Assembly (NCBI GenBank): GCA_021464525.1
Contig: JADRCO010000956.1
Span: 1-24,194 of the forward strand
Direction: 5' to 3'
DNA from: Rhizophagus sp. LPA8_4_AMF
Taxonomy: Eukaryota; Glomeromycota; Glomeromycetes; Glomerales; Glomeraceae
Length of the DNA: 24,194 nt
The stretch's first letter is position 1, and each line of letters begins with the position of its first letter. The notes under the pieces were generated by a model, which saw nothing but the letters and a program-made list of their open reading frames with translations, was not told the origin of the DNA and searched no databases. Below are positions 1 to 8,896 of this stretch, piece by piece. Both the position numbers and the translations under genes were made by a program.

Positions 1-519
1 GCAATGTTAGTTGAGAAAACTAAAGGAAATATTTCACGTATTTATGTTTATACTATCCATATATTTGCTAAAGATACAGAATTATTAATTCAAGCGGTTT
101 CAAAAAACTGTCCAAATATTAAATTTTTACGTACATATATCGAACCTAAATGTTTCATCAAAATAAAATCAATATTATTAAATTGTAAACATTTAGAAAA
201 ACTGAGACTTGATAATATTAATATAGTTCCGATTCTGTATGATAAAGATGATATAGGTGACGAATTATTAAATATTTTAACTGAATTTTCTCCTGATTCT
301 TTAATTAATATAACTCTTAGTGATAATTGGGAATTTTCTATTGGTGCTTTAACTCGATTTTTTGAGAGTTATAGAGTACGAACCTTAAATGAGTTTGATA
401 TCATGATAGATTATCATAGATTATCAAATCTTACTTTAAGTCATTGTAATCTTGTTAAAAAATACATTAATGAAGGGGTAATAAAGAGATCAAATTGTAC
501 TATTATGAAAAATATATAG
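1..519 (+). CDS. F-box/LRR-like protein, C-terminal part (cut by window edge)
   Basis: The frame is open from base 1 to a TAG at 517-519. The Met codon at base 4 is probably internal, because the previous codon (GCA) is open too and the protein begins in mid-domain. The roughly 172 visible residues show leucine-rich-repeat-like periodicity: SKNCPNIKFLRTYI, then LLNCKHLEKLRLDNI, then LLNILTEFSPDSLINITLS. They end in a short tail with KKYINEGVIKRSNC. The same 'NCPN-L-xL' and 'LLINC-NL' style appears in the two full F-box genes downstream, and this layout is typical of the large F-box family of Glomeromycotina. The N-terminal F-box would lie left of the window. The inferred role is substrate selection in an SCF-type ubiquitin ligase, from family logic only. 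Confidence is good for a real C-terminus and moderate for the family. Confidence 0.72.
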   Translation, partial: AMLVEKTKGNISRIYVYTIHIFAKDTELLIQAVSKNCPNIKFLRTYIEPKCFIKIKSILLNCKHLEKLRLDNINIVPILYDKDDIGDELLNILTEFSPDSLINITLSDNWEFSIGALTRFFESYRVRTLNEFDIMIDYHRLSNLTLSHCNLVKKYINEGVIKRSNCTIMKNI

Positions 520-872
520 AGTAGATTCCGATTCTTCAGATTCCTTCTAATAGTATTCATTTAAAATTAGTTAGTTTTTCATTATTGATTTTCTTGTAAC
601 AAAAAATATCATTTTTTAAAAAAAAATTTCACTTTTTATTATATATATTGTAAAAGCATATTTTAAAGATTTCTAAATTTTATTTGTAGTAACATTATGA
701 AATAAAAATTGTAACAAGAAATTATTATATTGGAATAAGTAAAGACTGGAATGCGAATTACATACAATTAGGATTTCGTGAAAAAATTTTTTTTTCGTTT
801 TAATCCTTTATTATTTAAAAAAATTTTTACTTTTTTGACAATGTCATGTATCGTGAAAAATAGACTAATATT
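520..872. other. AT-rich intergenic spacer
   Basis: This spacer separates the first F-box gene from the promoter block of the second. It contains poly-A and poly-T runs and no open frame of note. I see no RNA gene or mobile-element end in it. Confidence 0.6.
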
Positions 873-1008
873 GAAATATATGTGAAAAATTAATGGTCAT
901 GAATGACTCACCAAATAAAATCGGCTTAGATTATCTATCTCGTCTTTTTTTTTCCAAACTCGCAAACATTTTCCGTTTCCACAATTTGAAAAAGTTTTCT
1001 AAAAAAAA
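873..1008 (+). promoter_or_regulatory. Conserved promoter-proximal block of F-box copy A
   Basis: These roughly 136 bases before the ATG at 1009 align closely with 6268-6418 before the paralogue. Shared stretches include 'ctcaccaaataaaatc', 'tagattatctat', a T-run followed by 'ccaaactcgcaaaca', and 'cacaatttgaaaaag' followed by 'ttttctaaaaaaaatg'. Similarity fades upstream of about 870, which marks the left border of the duplicated block. A core promoter and 5' UTR are inferred from position only. Confidence 0.55.
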
Positions 1009-2478
1009 ATGTTGAAGTTCGACAGAGACGTACTTTATTTAATATCAAAAAATTTGCAAAATGATAGTATATCACTTTATTCATGTCTTTTAGTTAACAA
1101 AATTTGGTGTGAGGTAGTAATACCGGTGTTATGGAAAATTCCTGGGAGAATTCCTTCAACTAAAAAAGCAGAGAGTATATTATTTAACGTTATACTTTCA
1201 CATTTATCAGAAGACTCAAGAAATATTTTGAAGAAACAAGGAATTGATGATCTTTTCACAGAATCTTATCAACCACCTTCGTTTAATTACATTAACTTCT
1301 GGAGACATTTAGATTTACAACTTTTAGAAGATATGATCAAATTAAGAAATATCAAAAAATCAGACATTATTATTATAATAAAAGAATTATTAAATTTATT
1401 TATTAATAAAAATACTAAATTTATTTCGCTTTTTATTCCATATAGATTTAAACATCAGATACATAATATTTCATGGGCTGAACAATGCTTTTCAAGTCTT
1501 AAATTCCTTCATTGTGATAATAGTGATAAAAGCATTGTAGAAGGATTAGCTATAATAGCTAAATCAATTGATAAACTCATATATCATATTGCAGATTATA
1601 ATAATGATATTTCTGGAAACTTAATTTTAATTGAAAATCAAAACAACTTGAAAGAAATTCAAATTGAATGTCGTAATTTTGTACAATCCAAAATTATTGA
1701 AAAATCACTAATTAAAAAAGCAGATACTATTCAACATCTGCAAACAAATTGGAATCCTAAAGATGAATTCCTTTCATATTTTGTAAAATTAAGTAGTTTA
1801 AAAATAGGCAAATCTTTCTGGTATGAATACGCTAAAAATAAAAATAAAACAAATTGGTATCATTTGAAGAAAGTATCTTTACCTGGTTTAAAAGTTTTAA
1901 TAGCCAATACCAACTCATATAAAGATTTAGATAGAACGATTAAAATTACAAATAGTCATCTTCTTGAAATCACTATTTCCCACAATGGTTTAATTATTAA
2001 TGACGATTATAATAAAAGACTTATTCAAGCAATTTATCAGAATTGTCCAAATCTTAGATATCTTAGTATGCCAATGAATGAAAAAAATATTCCTGAATTT
2101 GAAAAGCTATTAATAAATTGTCTAAATTTAAAAGGATTAATTTTTAAGAATGAAATGTCATTTAAATACTGTAGTTTGTTTCAAATATTAATTAGATCAT
2201 CGTCAATAAGTTTGTATAAATTTAAAATTTATTTTAATCGGACATTTGGACCTAAATTTAAATTATTAAAATCATTTTTTGATAACTGGAAAGATAGGCA
2301 TCCTATGATATTACAAATAAATATGATGAATTTTGATGATAATCAAGAGGTAGAGAAATTAAAAGAGCTAGTTAAAAAGTATGAAGTAAAAGGAATAGTT
2401 CAAAGATATGCCTTTGATTGTTTTTATGATTATGAAGATTTTGATTGGATTCGAAAAAAAACAGATGTTTATTATTAG
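1009..2478 (+). CDS. F-box/LRR-like protein, copy A (489 aa)
   Basis: This is an intact single-exon frame. Residues 1-48 form an F-box-like start: MLKFDRDVLYLISKNL, then SLYSCLLVNKIWCEVVIPVLW, with the Leu/Val-Asn-x-x-Trp pattern of fungal F-boxes. A conserved linker follows (ILFNVILSHLSEDSR; FNYINFWRHLDL). Degenerate leucine-rich segments then run to the end, for example NCPNLRYLSMP and LLINCLNLKGLIF. The C-terminal block has FKIYFNRTFGPKFKLLKSFFDNWKDR. The start is supported by its position just after the block shared with copy B and by the same MLKFDRDV start there. The family role is binding Skp1 through the F-box and presenting a substrate to an SCF ubiquitin ligase; the substrate is unknown. 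The overlapping minus-strand frame at 1077-1259 is a shadow. Confidence 0.88.
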   Translation: MLKFDRDVLYLISKNLQNDSISLYSCLLVNKIWCEVVIPVLWKIPGRIPSTKKAESILFNVILSHLSEDSRNILKKQGIDDLFTESYQPPSFNYINFWRHLDLQLLEDMIKLRNIKKSDIIIIIKELLNLFINKNTKFISLFIPYRFKHQIHNISWAEQCFSSLKFLHCDNSDKSIVEGLAIIAKSIDKLIYHIADYNNDISGNLILIENQNNLKEIQIECRNFVQSKIIEKSLIKKADTIQHLQTNWNPKDEFLSYFVKLSSLKIGKSFWYEYAKNKNKTNWYHLKKVSLPGLKVLIANTNSYKDLDRTIKITNSHLLEITISHNGLIINDDYNKRLIQAIYQNCPNLRYLSMPMNEKNIPEFEKLLINCLNLKGLIFKNEMSFKYCSLFQILIRSSSISLYKFKIYFNRTFGPKFKLLKSFFDNWKDRHPMILQINMMNFDDNQEVEKLKELVKKYEVKGIVQRYAFDCFYDYEDFDWIRKKTDVYY

Positions 2479-2541
2479 CCACAAGTATCTGATTATATAT
2501 AGAAGTATATGTGATTATAAATATAGGCTTTATTAAATATA

Positions 2542-2547
2542 AATAAA
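2542..2547 (+). terminator. Candidate poly(A) signal of F-box copy A
   Basis: An AATAAA lies 64 bases after the stop codon, followed by a TTTTTGTG-type tract. The same arrangement follows copy B at 7961-7966. Function is inferred from motif and position. Confidence 0.5.
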
Positions 2548-2789
2548 CACAATATTTTTGTGTGAAAAAAAAAGAGTTATTTTATTTTATTTAAGATGAT
2601 GTAATTTTATCTTATGATCTGATGTTAATTATTATTGCAAGTTTAAAATTGAATTACAGTATCTAAAGCAATTAATACAATTTATATAAATTCTACTAAC
2701 AGTCTAATAAATTTATATAAATAGGACAATTTAAATTTTAAGGAAATAAAATACGATAAATAAAATAAATAATAAATAGTGAGAAATGC

Positions 2790-3929
2790 AAATTTGATTT
2801 AATGGGTTTAATTTATAACAACTACCAAATTCTCAAATAAATAAAAGTCATCATACATCACCAAATGCCAAATATAATTATAGTTAAGTATAGCAAAATT
2901 TTCATTTTTCACACGACTTAAAATATAATTTTTAATATTATCGCTCTTCTTAAAAGAAAATATAATTATCAACACACTAGATTCTATTCAATTGGATTAT
3001 AACCCCAAGAATTTTATTACTAGCTTAATTATCATAACATAAGATTGACTATCACATATTTCATAAAATTTTTCACATGCTAAACCATCACGCGTACGAG
3101 TTCCACGAATTTGTACACATTTTCTATCTCATCTATAATTTCTAATCTATTGACCCATTTTAGGATTAATTCAGCATATTGAGTGTAATGATATTGGAGT
3201 CAATTTGAACTTCTTAGTAACCATATAAGGTTTTAATTTATTAATTAGTGAAAAATTTGTGGGATCAGAAGGAAGTTGGATTTTGAACAAGTTTTCACTT
3301 AAGCACATGCTCCCATACTTGAATCTCGCCCACTTGAAGGTTATCATATTGAATAATTGAAATCAAAAGTTTTTCTGGAATTGAAGAAAATTTGATTGTC
3401 TTATTTGGTTTTTGGTTATTAAATCGGTACAAAATTTTTTGTAGTTCCAAGAAATAATCATTCTCAAAGCTTGTTTGATATATCAAATTAAAATTTTGTT
3501 CCGTCCATCCAATTTTCCTTATTTTTGATTAATTCCTGAAGACCTCACTTTTAGTAACCAAGATTTTAATTATTTCTGAAGCATCATATTCATTCAAGAA
3601 AATTTTGAATATATTTAATAATAAAAAGCGTAATTTTATACAATATTTTGTATTTAAATTTTAATTCTTCCTTTTTCTTACCTTAAGATTATTGTTGAAA
3701 TATCAGTAAAATTTTTGATAATTTTAAATTTTAAATGAATCAAAGTTCCATCATTTCTCTTTTTGTTGGTTGACAACATTCTTCATCTTGTTAATACGTG
3801 AAATGATAATATAAGTTAACCATATGAGCTCAAAATATCTTTATGTGAAAGTCATTTCCAATTTCAATAGTAACGTCATAATATTCATCGCCATTCAAAA
3901 GTTTTGAGACAATTTTTGTTATCATCCAT
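2790..3929 (-). pseudogene. Decayed BTB-BACK-TLDc protein gene
   Basis: Read on the minus strand, this shows the usual order of a Glomeromycotina BTB/BACK/TLDc protein, broken by many stops and frameshifts. A start-like ATG at 3929 opens MDDNK. A BTB-like end follows (STNKK..NDGTL), then NEYDASEIIKILV after a probable old intron at about 3690-3600. The best BACK segment, at 3486-3295, has YQTSFEND.FLELQK, SIPEKLLISIIQ and a final VWEHVLK that runs into a stop. NPTS...DPTNFS follows in shifted frames. A TLDc-like part at about 3120-2830 has RDGL..EKFYEICD, IIKLASNKILG, NYIFF and KLYFKSC. Intact members usually exceed 400 aa and link BTB-mediated assembly to a TLDc domain. This copy cannot make a full product. 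It lies tail-to-tail with F-box copy A. Confidence 0.75.
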
Positions 3930-5265
3930 AATTTATAAATTTAAAAAGAATAACCTTATATAAATTGCAACTTGCAGCTTGTGCAAGGTAGTATGTATGT
4001 TTAAGCAATGTAGTGTCATTCTTGATATATCAAAAATATATAATATATATTTTTATAAGGTAAACGAAATACTTTATTATTTAAAAGATAAAGAATATAA
4101 AATAAATATAAGTAAGTATACATTAAGTTCGAATACCAATTTAAAAATTATTGTCCTCTCACTTCATTTCGTCCCAATGAAGCTGAACGCTTTTTGCTTG
4201 CTTCTAAAATCACGTGTGCGTATTACAAAAATAATAACAGTATTATGTTTAAATTTCTATTTTTTTTCTTTTATTTCAAATTTTCTATATTCATCATAGC
4301 TACAATGGACTGACTTGAACCAGACTAACCGACCTCTCCTTATCTACCTTAATCTCAAGTTTAGGTGGAACAACTCTTACCATCCTTTAAAATTTCTCTC
4401 TATCCTCACGATCTCTATTAAACCGTTTATTACCAATTTTTTGACCAATTACTTCTTATCTTTTTGATCTAATCATTTAGAAAAACCTCATTTAAATTGT
4501 TAACCTTTTCTACCTTTTTAACTTGCTTTTCTATCTTCTGTTCTTCCTACAATTCTTTGATGACGACAACTATTTTCTTCGGTGTTGCATAGATAGATAA
4601 ATGTTTTGTAGTATTCATCGATTTTTTCATCCAAAATACCTTGTCTTTATTTATTAATCGTATCAGCTACTTCATCTTCGCTCAACTACGCCATTTAGTT
4701 TTTCCTGTGTATTTATCATTTCTATCTTCTCCTTTTCTACTTCTACATTAGTCTGAGTAAAGTTGTTGTTGACGATGACGGATGACCCTTTTTCAAAGCA
4801 ATTATGTGGGTATATATCAAAGATATATATGTTATACTATTAAAATATCAAAAATGATATTTTCGCTTCGTACGCGACATTGTACACCAAAAAAAAAATT
4901 TAAATGGCACTTCGGGCTTAGTAACGGTCAGTACTGTAAGTTACAAATTTATTTTTTGCTGATTTATAACTATATGCTGTAATAATATTTCTTTTTTGCT
5001 TTATTTCCGTTTTCAGGAGTATTGAACATTTTACACTTAACACACCGAAATCATCATAATAATTATGTGAGCATATATAATTGTATAAGTTATTTTTATC
5101 GTTTTTAAATATGAAGAAAATTCGAAATGTAGAGTTTTAACATACACACCGAACACATACAAGCAAGCACAAGTGAAGTTCCGTATCCTATCCGATGAGA
5201 GATTCTACAAAAAAAAAGGCAGTAGATACTAGATAGACGAACTGATTTTTTTTTTTTGATTTTTT
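3930..5265. other. Non-coding spacer with a weak coding relic
   Basis: No convincing gene is present. The frames at 3979-4299 (+) and 4782-4982 (+) have no recognisable motif. On the minus strand about 4740-4400 holds short stretches that look formerly coding, such as ATPKKIVVVIKEL followed by lysine/glutamate-rich segments, broken by stops. I cannot name the source. The rest is AT-rich. Confidence 0.4.
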
Positions 5266-5269
5266 TTTA

Positions 5270-5620
5270 AGGAAAAACCCAATTTTTTATTTACTTTTTT
5301 TTTTTATTTTGTAGGAACCTCCGGCGCTTCGAAGGTATTTGAAGAAGTGAGGGAAGCCTTTTTTTTAAATTGGGAATGTTAGTAAACATTAACGTCCCAT
5401 TTTTTTTTTGTAGGAATCTTTCGGAACCGATTGAACGAATCCTGGAAGGTGCTTAAAAGAAGGTGGAGTTTTTGAAACGTCAGTAAACATTACTAAATTT
5501 CAATTTTTCTTTGTAAGAACCTTCTGGAACTGATTAACGGTCTCTAGAATGTAAATAAAAGGAGGGGGTTATTTTTATTAGAAATACTAGTAGCATTCCA
5601 TTTTCCCATTTTTTTTAGAA
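5270..5620. repeat. Degenerate tandem repeat, about 100-bp period, three units
   Basis: Three units share a T-run, then 'gta(a/g)gaacctt', a '(c)ggaac(c/t)gatt'-like segment, a 'gaaggt'-like segment and a G-rich tail. The 'gta(a/g)gaa' landmarks are at 5311, 5410 and 5513, giving spacings of 99 and 103 bp. Units 1 and 2 are each followed by 'agtaaacatta'. There is no reading frame across it. The source is unknown; it could be the eroded end of a transposable element. Confidence 0.6.
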
Positions 5621-6267
5621 TTTAGGCTAAATTTTTTAACCAGATTGAACAAGTCATTTGGTCAATACCATCAAAAATCTTCCGATCATTGATCATCCGG
5701 CTGACCTTTACATATATGTAAATAATATTTTTTTAAAGTATATACCACCTAAAAATGCAACAATAAAGTTTTTTTTTTATTTTTATTGCTATGTTCGGTG
5801 TAGAAATAATCGACATATCAATTGACAACATTTTTAATAACAATTTACAAGAGATAATTCCAAACATTTATTTAGTGATGTTATAAATTAAATTTTATTT
5901 AATATCAAAGATTTTATTTCAATAGGAGAAACTTTACTGAATTTGAAAAGAGATATTTACGTGGGAATGGTTACAATTATTAAGAAAGAATATCGACATT
6001 TAGAGAATAATGACAACATTCACTTTATTGTCTAAACTTTAGAAATTTCTTGATATCTATTGATGATAGGCCTTTTATCCGTAAAAATTAATTTATTTTG
6101 TTTTTGCCAAAACAAATTAGAATCTCTGAAACTTTTCATGGTTAGCGAAAAAATGTTGATTGATCAAGCTTAACTATAGCAAGTATATAATTGTAAATCA
6201 TCTATTAATAGTTATTCTCAGATGTGAACCAATAAAAAACGTGATATATTGCATGTAATAATACTTA
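5621..6267. other. AT-rich spacer
   Basis: I see no gene, RNA gene or clear repeat here. It ends where similarity to the promoter block of F-box copy A begins. Confidence 0.55.
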
Positions 6268-6418
6268 GTACATATATGTGAAAATTTTGTGGTCACGACT
6301 CACGAGTGTCTCACCAAATAAAATCATTTTAGATTATCTATTGCGTCCATCTTTTTTTTCTCCAAACTCGCAAACAGCGTGTTCCGTTCCCACAATTTGA
6401 AAAAGTTTTCTAAAAAAA
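6268..6418 (+). promoter_or_regulatory. Conserved promoter-proximal block of F-box copy B
   Basis: This matches 873-1008 with small indels, for example an extra 'cagcgtg' within the 'cgcaaaca...ttccg' part. It runs directly into the ATG at 6419. A promoter and leader are inferred from position and from retention after duplication. Confidence 0.55.
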
Positions 6419-7882
6419 ATGTTGAAGTTTGACAGAGATGTACTTTATTTAATATCAAAAAATTTGCAAAATGACAGTATATCACTTTATTCATGTCTTT
6501 TAGTTAACAGAATTTGGTGTGAGGTAGCAGTACCGGTGTTATGGAAAATTCCTGGAAGAATTCCTTTAACTAAAGGAGCAGAGAGTATATTATTTAATGT
6601 TATACTTTCACATTTATCAGAAGACTCAAGAGATATTTTGAAGAAACAAGGAATCAACGATCTTTTCACAGAAGCTTATCGACCACCTTCATTTAATTAC
6701 ATCAACTTCTGGAGACACTTAGATTTACAACTTTTAGAGGATATGATCAAATTAAGAAATATCGAAGAATCAAACATTAATATTATAATAAATGAATTAT
6801 TAAAGTTATTTATCAACAAAAATACCAAATTTCTTTCGATTTTTATTCCATATAGATTTAAACATCAAATACATAATATTTCATGGGCTGAACAATGCTT
6901 TTCAAGTCTTAAATTCCTTCATTGTGATGATAGTGATAAAAGCATTGTAGAAGGATTAGCTATAATAGCTAAATCAATTAATAAACTCATATATTATATT
7001 ACAGATTATGATAATAATGATATTTCTAGAAGCTTAATTTTAATTGAAAATCAAAATAATTTGAACGAAATTTATATTGAATGCTGTAATAAAGTACAAG
7101 CTGAAACTATTGAAAAATCATTAATTAAAAAAGCAGATACTATTCAACATCTACAAACAAATTGGGATCTTGAAGTTGAATTTCTTTCATATCTTGTAAA
7201 TTTAAGTAGTTTAATAATAGGTGAATCTTTCTGGTATGAAAACGCTAAAAATAAAACAAATTGGTGTCATTTGAAGAAAGCATCTTTACCTGGTTTAAAA
7301 GTTTTAATTGCCAATATCAACACACATAAAAATATAGATAGAATGATTAAAATTACAAATGGTCATCTTCTTGAAATCACTATTTCCCACAATGGTTTTG
7401 TTTTTGATGACGATTATAATAGAAGACTTATTCAAGCAATTTATCAGAATTGTCCAAATCTTAGATATCTTAATATGCCAATTAGAGAACAAAATATTCC
7501 TGTATTTGAAAGGCTATTAATTAATTGTCAAAATTTAAATGGATTAGTTTTTGAACATGAAATGACTTTTAAATATAAGAGTTTGTTTGAAATATTAATT
7601 AGGTCATCGCCAATAAGTTTGTATAAATTTAAAATTTATTTTAATCGGAAATTTGGACCTAAATATAAAATATTAAAGTCATTTTTTGATAACTGGAAAG
7701 ATAGGCATCCTATGATGTTACAAATCAATACGGTGAATTTTTATGATAATCGAGAGGTAGAGAAATTAAAAAATCTAGTTAAAAAATATGAACTAAAAGG
7801 GATAGTTCAAAGATGCGACTTTGATTGTTTTTATGATTATGAAGATTTTGATTGGATTCGAGAAAAAACAGATGTTTATTAG
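6419..7882 (+). CDS. F-box/LRR-like protein, copy B (487 aa)
   Basis: An intact paralogue of the gene at 1009-2478, with the same F-box start (MLKFDRDVLYLISKNL; SLYSCLLVNRIWCEVAVPVLW), linker and C-terminal block (FKIYFNRKFGPKYKILKSFF). By hand count about 83 residues differ, so identity is near 83%. Length differs by one extra codon near DYDNNDIS, two missing codons at NKTNW and one fewer terminal Tyr. Changes are sparse in the F-box and denser in the middle and the LRR-like part, for example SWAEQCFSSLKFLHC is kept whereas NPKDEF becomes DLEVEF. The expected role is an SCF substrate adaptor with an unknown substrate. The minus-strand frames at 6487-6669 and 7304-7492 are shadows. Confidence 0.88.
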   Translation: MLKFDRDVLYLISKNLQNDSISLYSCLLVNRIWCEVAVPVLWKIPGRIPLTKGAESILFNVILSHLSEDSRDILKKQGINDLFTEAYRPPSFNYINFWRHLDLQLLEDMIKLRNIEESNINIIINELLKLFINKNTKFLSIFIPYRFKHQIHNISWAEQCFSSLKFLHCDDSDKSIVEGLAIIAKSINKLIYYITDYDNNDISRSLILIENQNNLNEIYIECCNKVQAETIEKSLIKKADTIQHLQTNWDLEVEFLSYLVNLSSLIIGESFWYENAKNKTNWCHLKKASLPGLKVLIANINTHKNIDRMIKITNGHLLEITISHNGFVFDDDYNRRLIQAIYQNCPNLRYLNMPIREQNIPVFERLLINCQNLNGLVFEHEMTFKYKSLFEILIRSSPISLYKFKIYFNRKFGPKYKILKSFFDNWKDRHPMMLQINTVNFYDNREVEKLKNLVKKYELKGIVQRCDFDCFYDYEDFDWIREKTDVY

Positions 7883-7960
7883 TCACAAGTATCTGATTAT
7901 ATATAGAAATAGCTATTCATCTTAAATGTGATTATATATATATAGGCTTGATTAAATATA

Positions 7961-7966
7961 AATAAA
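7961..7966 (+). terminator. Candidate poly(A) signal of F-box copy B
   Basis: An AATAAA lies 79 bases after the stop in the 3' flank that is shared with copy A. The extra distance comes from a small insertion ('agctattcatcttaa') absent from copy A. Confidence 0.5.
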
Positions 7967-8259
7967 GATAATATTTTTATGTGAAGTTATTTTATTTTAT
8001 TTAAGATGATGTAATTTCATCTTATGATCTGATGTTAATTATTATTGCAAAATTACCCACTACAAAATTACCATCATAATCATTAATAACCAAACAGTAT
8101 CTAAGACAATTAATACAATCTTTATACATCCTACTAACAATCTAATACATTTATATAAATAGGACTATTTAAATTTTAAGGAAATAAAATACGATAAATA
8201 ATAAAATAATAAATAATGAGAGAAATACCTACTATTGTAAATTGAGGTTAATTTAAAAT

Positions 8260-8640
8260 TTAAAATACTTCATATTCTTCCACGTAAAAATCAGCAGTAA
8301 TTTCTCTGATTTGTTTTTCGTAATCATTATTATACGTGTGACAATAATCATGACCTTCAATTAAAGTAAGATCACCACCAAATCCTAGCTAACTTTTCAC
8401 TTTTACACGACTGAAAATATAATTTTCAATATCATCGCTATTCTTAAAGAAAATATAAAACTATCTTTAGTAGTGTCACAAATACTAACATCACTAGATT
8501 CATTCAATTAGATTATACCCCTATCTCATCTGTAATTTTTAATCTATCGATCCATTCCAAGATTAATTCAATATGTCGAGTTGTAATTGATTTAGGAATC
8601 AATATTATATTTCTTAGTAATAATACGAGGTTTCGATCGT
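8260..8640 (-). pseudogene. Truncated TLDc-domain relic downstream of F-box copy B
   Basis: On the minus strand this is the TLDc half of the same gene family as the pseudogene at 2790-3929. Pieces in changing frames read YIELILEWIDRLKITDE, then a gap where the central TLDc strand should be, then SDVSICDTTKDSFIF, NYIFSRVK, GFGGDLTLIEGHDYC and YEKQIREITADFYVEEYEVF. It ends at a TAA at 8262-8260. BTB and BACK are absent, since similarity to block A stops near 8640. The C-terminal end is better kept here than in block A. The position tail-to-tail with F-box copy B shows that both were duplicated as one block. Confidence 0.75.
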
Positions 8641-8896
8641 TTAATTGATTGGTTGTTAGAATCCAAAAACTATTTTTTGGTAAAATTTTTATATAAGGAT
8701 TAGAAAATTCACCAAAAAGTTAAATTATAAAATCTAAGTTATTAATTTTTAGTTTAAACAAATAAATTATCAATTTCATTTTTTTTTTTGGCTTTATATG
8801 TTTTTTCATTTTTACTAAGTAAAAAATATATTTATACTTACTAAAAAAATCATATAAAATATATTTATTCAAATAAAAAATATATATTTATTTTGA
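8641..8896. other. AT-rich spacer
   Basis: Very AT-rich sequence with runs such as 'aaaatatatttat' repeated several times between 8823 and 8890. No gene is visible. Confidence 0.5.

Larger units (their letters stand above)
870..3240. repeat. Segmental duplication, block A
   Basis: This block holds promoter, F-box copy A, 3' flank and the TLDc end of a pseudogene. It matches about 6265-8640 in direct orientation. Non-coding matches include 'aagatgatgtaattt', 'cttatgatctgatgttaatt' and 'atttatataaataggac' at 2594-2740 versus 7998-8165. Borders are estimated by eye. Confidence 0.8.
6265..8640. repeat. Segmental duplication, block B
   Basis: This is the second copy of block A, about 5.4 kb downstream in the same orientation. 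It carries F-box copy B and a TLDc relic. Coding and flanking sequences have diverged to a broadly similar degree. Confidence 0.8.

Noticed and set aside
3979..4299. A 106-residue plus-strand frame
   Set aside because: Composition is that of random AT-rich DNA, no motif is seen and no promoter context supports it.
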